This document shows, in pieces, positions 8,101-10,193 of a stretch of DNA of 10,193 nt. The position numbers and the translations under genes are program-made. The stretch covers positions 1 through 10,193 of the forward strand of contig JBATPJ010000027.1 of the NCBI GenBank assembly GCA_049291395.1, read 5' to 3'. The notes under the pieces are model-generated. The model ran no database searches. It had not been told where the DNA came from and saw only the letters and a program-made list of their open reading frames with translations. Source of the stretch: JAPUDQ01 sp049291395 (GTDB taxonomy: Bacteria > Patescibacteriota > Saccharimonadia > Saccharimonadales > Saccharimonadaceae). Within the stretch, counting starts at the first letter, position 1. Every line of letters begins with the position of its first letter.

Positions 8101-8249
8101 GCTGCCCGTTTGATTCGGCACTAGGCGACTCGATCGCACCCAAATACAGTATGCTCAACAACATGACGCTCTATCAACAAACCGGTAAAGCTGTCTATAA
8201 CGAAAGTTGCGCTAACCAAGCAGCACATTTTCACTATGGAGTACATTAG
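5148..8249 (+). CDS. Large multi-pass membrane protein with C-terminal LAS/M15-M74-like zinc-peptidase domain
   Basis: A 1033-residue protein with no whole-length family that I recognise. Residues 1-108 are hydrophilic and acidic, then Ala-rich. A membrane helix lies at about 112-138. Further hydrophobic blocks are at about 381-425 and 515-575 (probably two to three helices each), separated by soluble segments. The C-terminal part carries eight cysteines, a Thr/Pro/Gly linker at about 858-880 and a final domain at about 890-1033. That domain has SDHYDGTALD at 974-983, an exact SxHxxGxAxD motif (His976 and Asp983 as likely zinc ligands), and HFH at 1027-1029, an HxH like that of MepA/lysostaphin-type LAS peptidases. 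The VanX-type ExxH is absent. The likely role is cleavage or binding of peptidoglycan peptides at the outer face of the T4SS; membrane topology cannot be fixed by eye. Part of the gene (about 5850-6850) is AT-rich compared with its ends. Start ATG 5148 follows the virB4 stop by four bases; the ribosome site is weak (AGG at 5134-5136). It could be a second VirB6-like channel subunit carrying an enzymatic head. Confidence 0.75.
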   Translation: MSTDTKSTLDGGEVKDLGQVHSDDMFGTHPDLKDLDSHLDENGNPRDRDDARDALQRGEDRAANAKMGGSLAGKASEKAAGAAAGALTGGNAVAKAATEKIIARLKTKSGAATGAVAALVILGLVGLGILSPSAILLRLKEEGTSWMSKYTNIGVNDRMRKVVGARMFGDPTAHNTSKALSRFYPGLSDTDIERIRSIQGVEIKDGDIATKDGKKFLKQMTFTENGKINTITDKNFADFHAKNVAFRSAFNTQFDAKSMTFRTKGSLKKFSSFGVDRSKPLGELMSKEGILKFFREKFYGAKNKFSVLNYVNGEEDPNMTEADKARAAQLSGLDLNTEASGLLGTDVIADGPKAMIPDVAGLTPEGAIKTAWTTGSKTFKGALLGVLASIDSYCAVYNTIRIINFGVKALAAAQLIRYAALFLTIADKQKAAEISSAEIAFLANVLLRPSSVPESKGKDFSRSQGASLIFDKKVSHPDDLSRFSLGNVATQALSKVFEIFNFGNISPELCSRVMSWWGQLTLMIVGLASSILTLGTGAIEGAAIGVAQGLAFSYIQQVLTPKLIPLIAGTIIPDPLKDPEGGYGAGNAIAAGLGAFGGQLGRSKGMRPLTKQQFAILQNSNEASTMAAVQTYNYNQMGLFNLENPRSLPNILAYNLNDLTQPKQSLSDYVASARSLIASATSVTTTPTSALSPDDEYRGVYCADEVTNSVMQTSIGLDFARDANCNIIYGPDPATLSVASLGGGSQVASTGSVLAANDGKFSIDNTVRWMSVENHYIDPNTLEPLGEYKEYLDTCVNGDEPIIDKFAADLSTSTTMEPCYSLDEKYQYFSVYAGLDEVLDGVNASGTDTLGKASADTAATTGGGTTPTTPTGATPSGTVQQLAQQIIALKNAGKIRFNVLNARDISNRSTPELQITDIAAGKLIGITTRCNFTIASPITADPRPLQFIIDVANQYKTGTFQINSIYGQCHSPTSDHYDGTALDTGCPFDSALGDSIAPKYSMLNNMTLYQQTGKAVYNESCANQAAHFHYGVH
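5850..6850 (+). other. AT-rich compositional patch within the large membrane protein gene
   Basis: Within one uninterrupted reading frame, codons shift from C-ending (ATC, CTC, GTC, ACC) to A/T-ending (TTA, ATA, GTT, AGA), then shift back near 6840-6850. Hand counts: 23 G/C in 6541-6600 and 21 in 6601-6660, against 37 in 4381-4440 of virB4. Boundaries are approximate. The patch encodes the soluble segment after the first membrane helix plus the central hydrophobic blocks. Confidence 0.55.
8238..8241 (+). promoter_or_regulatory. Shine-Dalgarno that decides the start of the secreted hydrolase gene
   Basis: GGAG sits nine bases before the ATG at 8251. The other in-frame ATG, at 8236, has no purine-rich site upstream and would overlap the preceding gene by 14 bases. 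The 8251 start also gives a cleaner signal peptide and the same one-base gap seen at the next junction. Confidence 0.6.
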
Positions 8250-8250
8250 T

Positions 8251-9549
8251 ATGAGCCCACTACATCAATGGTTAACCCGTCACGCGAAGCGTAGTATCCT
8301 CCTAGCTACAATGTTGACTATCGCAGTCCAGCCATTTTTATCCCTCAATGTCAGCGCCCAGGTGTCGACCTCTACCTATTACACACAGCAGGGTATTCAG
8401 ACCTATGACGCCTCAGGTACGCAGAAGCCAGCCTGTGTCGTTACACTACCGACCGGCACCGGCGGAGATGTTCCTGCGGCAGGATCACCAGCAGAGTCAG
8501 TCTTCAAGTTCCTCATCAACCAAGGGTTGACCGCCCAGCAGGCAGCTGGTGTCGTCGGTAATCTTATGGCCGAGACGGGTGGCGGCACCTTTGCGCTCAA
8601 GCCAGAAGCAGAAAACTCCATCGGGGCATACGGTATCGTCCAGTGGCGTGGCGGTCGCAAGACAAATCTACAGAAAATTGCCAACTACAACACGCTAACC
8701 GTTCAGATAAACTTCATGTGGAGCGAGTTCAATGGACCATATGCGAGCGTTTTTGAATCTCTTAAGTCATCTACCTCCACCGCTAGTGCAACATGGGTTA
8801 TCCTGACGAGATACGAAATACCGTGCTTGATAAGAAACGGTGGCTGTGTCGAGGAGCAAGCCAATCGACTCAAATATGCCGAGGATGCATTCAATGCTTT
8901 CAGTGCTTTGTCGCCCTCTCCGAGTGCTTCTGTTGAATTTGCGGCTTACACCGATACAAACTGCGAACAACCGACAACACCAGGTACGCCGACAACCAGT
9001 CCAGCTGGCTCACTCGGTGACTCAAGCATACCGTGTGCCAAAAACACTACTGATATCGGACTTGTCAGAACACGCTTTACAGGCAATTCAACCCTACAGG
9101 TCGGCTCCTATCCAACTATCCGGCTTTGTCAGCTGAGCGGCATCGGTGGGTATGGTGATAATACCTCCGGCACAAGGATATCGGGTGGGGCAGTAGTAAA
9201 TGCTGCGGTATCGGGGCAATTCCAGACGATGGGTGAGGCCGCCAAGCAAGCTGGTAAGCCTCTTTCTGCATCATCCTCGTTCCGTCTCGGTGACTCTGCG
9301 GGTGGAAATGGTGATGGTGTCATGACAGCAGCACCCGGTGGGTCAATCCACCAGATCGGTGGGGCGATTGATTTCGCCATCGTCCCACGAAACGGCAATA
9401 AGAGTATCCAGTCGTGTAGCGCCCGAGCAACCTCGACTGACGCCCAATGGGTCTGGCTCCATGCCAATGCTTTCAACTTCGGCATAAAACAGTACATGCG
9501 CGAAAGCTGGCACTGGGATGTACTCGATAACTCGACAAGGTGCGCATAA
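8251..9549 (+). CDS. Secreted two-domain peptidoglycan hydrolase: phage-tail-type lysozyme plus M15 (VanY-like) peptidase
   Basis: Predicted exported enzyme of 432 residues. Residues 1-36 form a signal peptide: basic start, hydrophobic core 16-32 and a VSA/Q cleavage site after Ala36. Residues about 82-215 match the phage tail lysozyme family (the type in phi29 gp13): FKFLINQGLT, GVVGNLMAETGG with probable catalytic Glu108, YGIVQWRGG, and a TRYEIP motif followed by an EEQANR helix. A Thr/Pro-rich linker follows at about 237-250. Residues about 285-432 form an M15 peptidase domain: SSFR (Arg345), SIHQIGGAIDF with zinc ligands His367 and Asp374, and ESWHW with catalytic Glu418 and ligand His421. 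So it should cut both the glycan strand and stem peptides. Eight cysteines suggest disulfides. It begins one base after the large membrane protein and ends one base before the next gene. The probable role is local wall opening for the secretion apparatus, comparable to VirB1- or CwlT-type enzymes; action on a host wall is speculative. Confidence 0.88.
   Translation: MSPLHQWLTRHAKRSILLATMLTIAVQPFLSLNVSAQVSTSTYYTQQGIQTYDASGTQKPACVVTLPTGTGGDVPAAGSPAESVFKFLINQGLTAQQAAGVVGNLMAETGGGTFALKPEAENSIGAYGIVQWRGGRKTNLQKIANYNTLTVQINFMWSEFNGPYASVFESLKSSTSTASATWVILTRYEIPCLIRNGGCVEEQANRLKYAEDAFNAFSALSPSPSASVEFAAYTDTNCEQPTTPGTPTTSPAGSLGDSSIPCAKNTTDIGLVRTRFTGNSTLQVGSYPTIRLCQLSGIGGYGDNTSGTRISGGAVVNAAVSGQFQTMGEAAKQAGKPLSASSSFRLGDSAGGNGDGVMTAAPGGSIHQIGGAIDFAIVPRNGNKSIQSCSARATSTDAQWVWLHANAFNFGIKQYMRESWHWDVLDNSTRCA
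9537..9540 (+). promoter_or_regulatory. Probable Shine-Dalgarno for the small anchored protein gene
   Basis: AAGG lies ten bases before the ATG at 9551, inside the 3' end of the hydrolase gene. It favours 9551 over the in-frame ATG at 9518, which would need a 32-base overlap and has no comparable upstream site. Confidence 0.4.
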
Positions 9550-9550
9550 A

Positions 9551-10000
9551 ATGGATGGATATACAAACTCATCACCACGGCAAACTATCATGCAACTGAT
9601 TGTATTACTCGTCCTAATCAGTACCGCTATTGCTCTTGGCTTTGTGATCAGTTCGTTCGTCACGCAGGATCCAATCAGTGACGGCTTTAGCCAGCGCTCT
9701 ACCTCTACAACCGAGGATTATGAGGAGCTGGTCTATACATCAATCACCAATCCCGAGAAACTACTCGCGGCCTTTCCTGAAAATTATGAGACTATCGTCA
9801 ACCAAATATCGACCGAGCATTACACCCAGACATCCAACCTCGATCGACAAGCCACTGTCCGTGGTGATATAGCCACCGATAACGGCGTCACTACATTTAG
9901 CCTGATGTACTTGCCAAGCAAGGACATCATGGACGTGAAGGTAACGAAGGGCTCGACAGTGAGTAACTACCAGATAGTTGTGACAAGGAGGGCAAAATGA
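9551..10000 (+). CDS. Small single-pass membrane-anchored protein, unknown function
   Basis: I do not recognise the family. From the ATG at 9551 it has 149 residues: a short N-terminus (1-12), one hydrophobic helix at about 13-36, then a soluble domain. Its first half is helical and acidic (EDYEELVYTS, PENYETIVNQ) and its second half has alternating strand-like segments ending in VSNYQIVVTRRAK. There are no cysteines. The topology (short inside end, one helix, roughly 110-residue outside domain) is like VirB8-type T4SS subunits, but I see no diagnostic motif, so this is only a possibility. An anchored accessory or inhibitor protein for the neighbouring hydrolase is another. It begins one base after the hydrolase stop, and its TGA overlaps the next ATG (ATGA), so it is probably translated with both neighbours. 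Confidence 0.8.
   Translation: MDGYTNSSPRQTIMQLIVLLVLISTAIALGFVISSFVTQDPISDGFSQRSTSTTEDYEELVYTSITNPEKLLAAFPENYETIVNQISTEHYTQTSNLDRQATVRGDIATDNGVTTFSLMYLPSKDIMDVKVTKGSTVSNYQIVVTRRAK
9985..9991 (+). promoter_or_regulatory. Strong Shine-Dalgarno for the last gene
   Basis: AAGGAGG, the best ribosome-binding site in the window, lies five bases before the ATG at 9997. It supports a genuine start there even though the gene runs off the window, and it supports reading the overlapping TGA as a stop. Confidence 0.8.
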
Positions 10001-10193
10001 CACCATGGCAGCGTGACCAAATCGTCAAATACAGCATCATCACCATGATGGTCGTCTGTGTGATCCTCGGCGCGATCACCGCTTTTCTCTTCATCTCGTC
10101 TCGTCCCAGCTATGCCTCTGAGCCGTTTTTGTACAATGCATTTCTTACTGACAAACTCGAGGACGGGTCGTTTAGTTACTACAACGGCAACAA
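9997..10193 (+). CDS. Single-pass or secreted small protein, 3' end cut off by the window
   Basis: Only the first 65 codons are visible, with no stop before the window ends. The protein starts MTPWQRDQIVKY, has a hydrophobic helix at about 12-33, then SRPSYASEP and a hydrophilic segment with YYNGN near the edge. It can be read as a signal anchor or as a signal peptide cleaved after SYA (Ala39). The layout resembles the preceding gene product, but I see no clear sequence similarity between them. Its ATG overlaps the TGA of the upstream gene (ATGA) and has a strong ribosome site, so it is coupled to the same block. Function unknown; a further T4SS accessory or surface-exposed subunit is the contextual guess. 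Confidence 0.75.
   Translation, partial: MTPWQRDQIVKYSIITMMVVCVILGAITAFLFISSRPSYASEPFLYNAFLTDKLEDGSFSYYNGN

Noticed and set aside
8236..8238. Upstream ATG for the secreted hydrolase
   Set aside because: It has no ribosome site and overlaps the previous gene; ATG 8251 has GGAG at a good distance and the better signal peptide.
8690..8900. Second AT-richer patch within the lysozyme domain
   Set aside because: Counts of 25-31 G/C per 60 bases are only slightly low and within what a 60-base sample can vary.
9518..9520. Upstream ATG for the small anchored protein
   Set aside because: It would overlap the conserved C-terminal end of the M15 domain by 32 bases; 9551 gives the same one-base gap as the preceding junction.
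9998..10000. TGA read as glycine (alternative code of some CPR groups)
   Set aside because: It overlaps an ATG with a strong ribosome site, no gene has an internal in-frame TGA, and normal stops follow elsewhere.

Overview
The window is one compact, same-strand gene block of a type IV secretion / conjugation-like apparatus (T4SS). All eight recognisable genes are on the + strand. Gaps between genes are 2-35 bases or a 4-base overlap, so the block reads as an operon. The set (VirB6-like channel protein, PrgI-family protein, separate TraC-like domain protein, VirB4 ATPase, very large membrane protein, secreted wall hydrolase, small anchored proteins) resembles the T4SS loci of Candidate Phyla Radiation / Patescibacteria, most probably Candidatus Saccharibacteria (TM7). 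That assignment is an inference from gene content and style, with no marker gene in view. Stops are TAA, TAG and one TGA inside an ATGA overlap, so TGA behaves as a stop. This argues against the TGA-as-glycine code of Gracilibacteria and Absconditabacteria.

Layout. 1-1271: 3' part of a polytopic VirB6/TrbL-like protein with a long charged tail, noticeably AT-rich. 1285-2313: PrgI/VirB3-like protein with a long Pro/Gln-rich tail. 2349-3164: TraC-like protein matching the first part of a VirB4 N-terminal region. 3167-5143: VirB4 ATPase with intact Walker A and B. 5148-8249: 1033-residue membrane protein ending in a putative zinc-peptidase (LAS/M15-M74-like) domain. 8251-9549: secreted enzyme with a phage-tail-type lysozyme domain followed by an M15 (VanY-like) peptidase domain. 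9551-10000 and 9997-10193 (cut by the window edge): two small proteins with one N-terminal membrane segment each.

Working model (inference). VirB4 and the TraC-like protein power an inner-membrane assembly built with the PrgI-like and VirB6-like proteins. The large membrane protein and the secreted two-domain hydrolase would cut glycan strands and peptide stems so that the channel or a surface appendage can pass a peptidoglycan wall, the cell's own or that of a host bacterium. The most unusual points are two zinc-peptidase-like domains in adjacent genes, one fused to a membrane protein; the gp13-like lysozyme plus peptidase architecture; the separate VirB4 N-terminal piece; and the concentration of cysteines in the predicted exported domains only. 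No tRNA, rRNA, CRISPR array, insertion sequence, clear terminator, relaxase or coupling protein was seen. There is no gene-free stretch longer than 35 bases.
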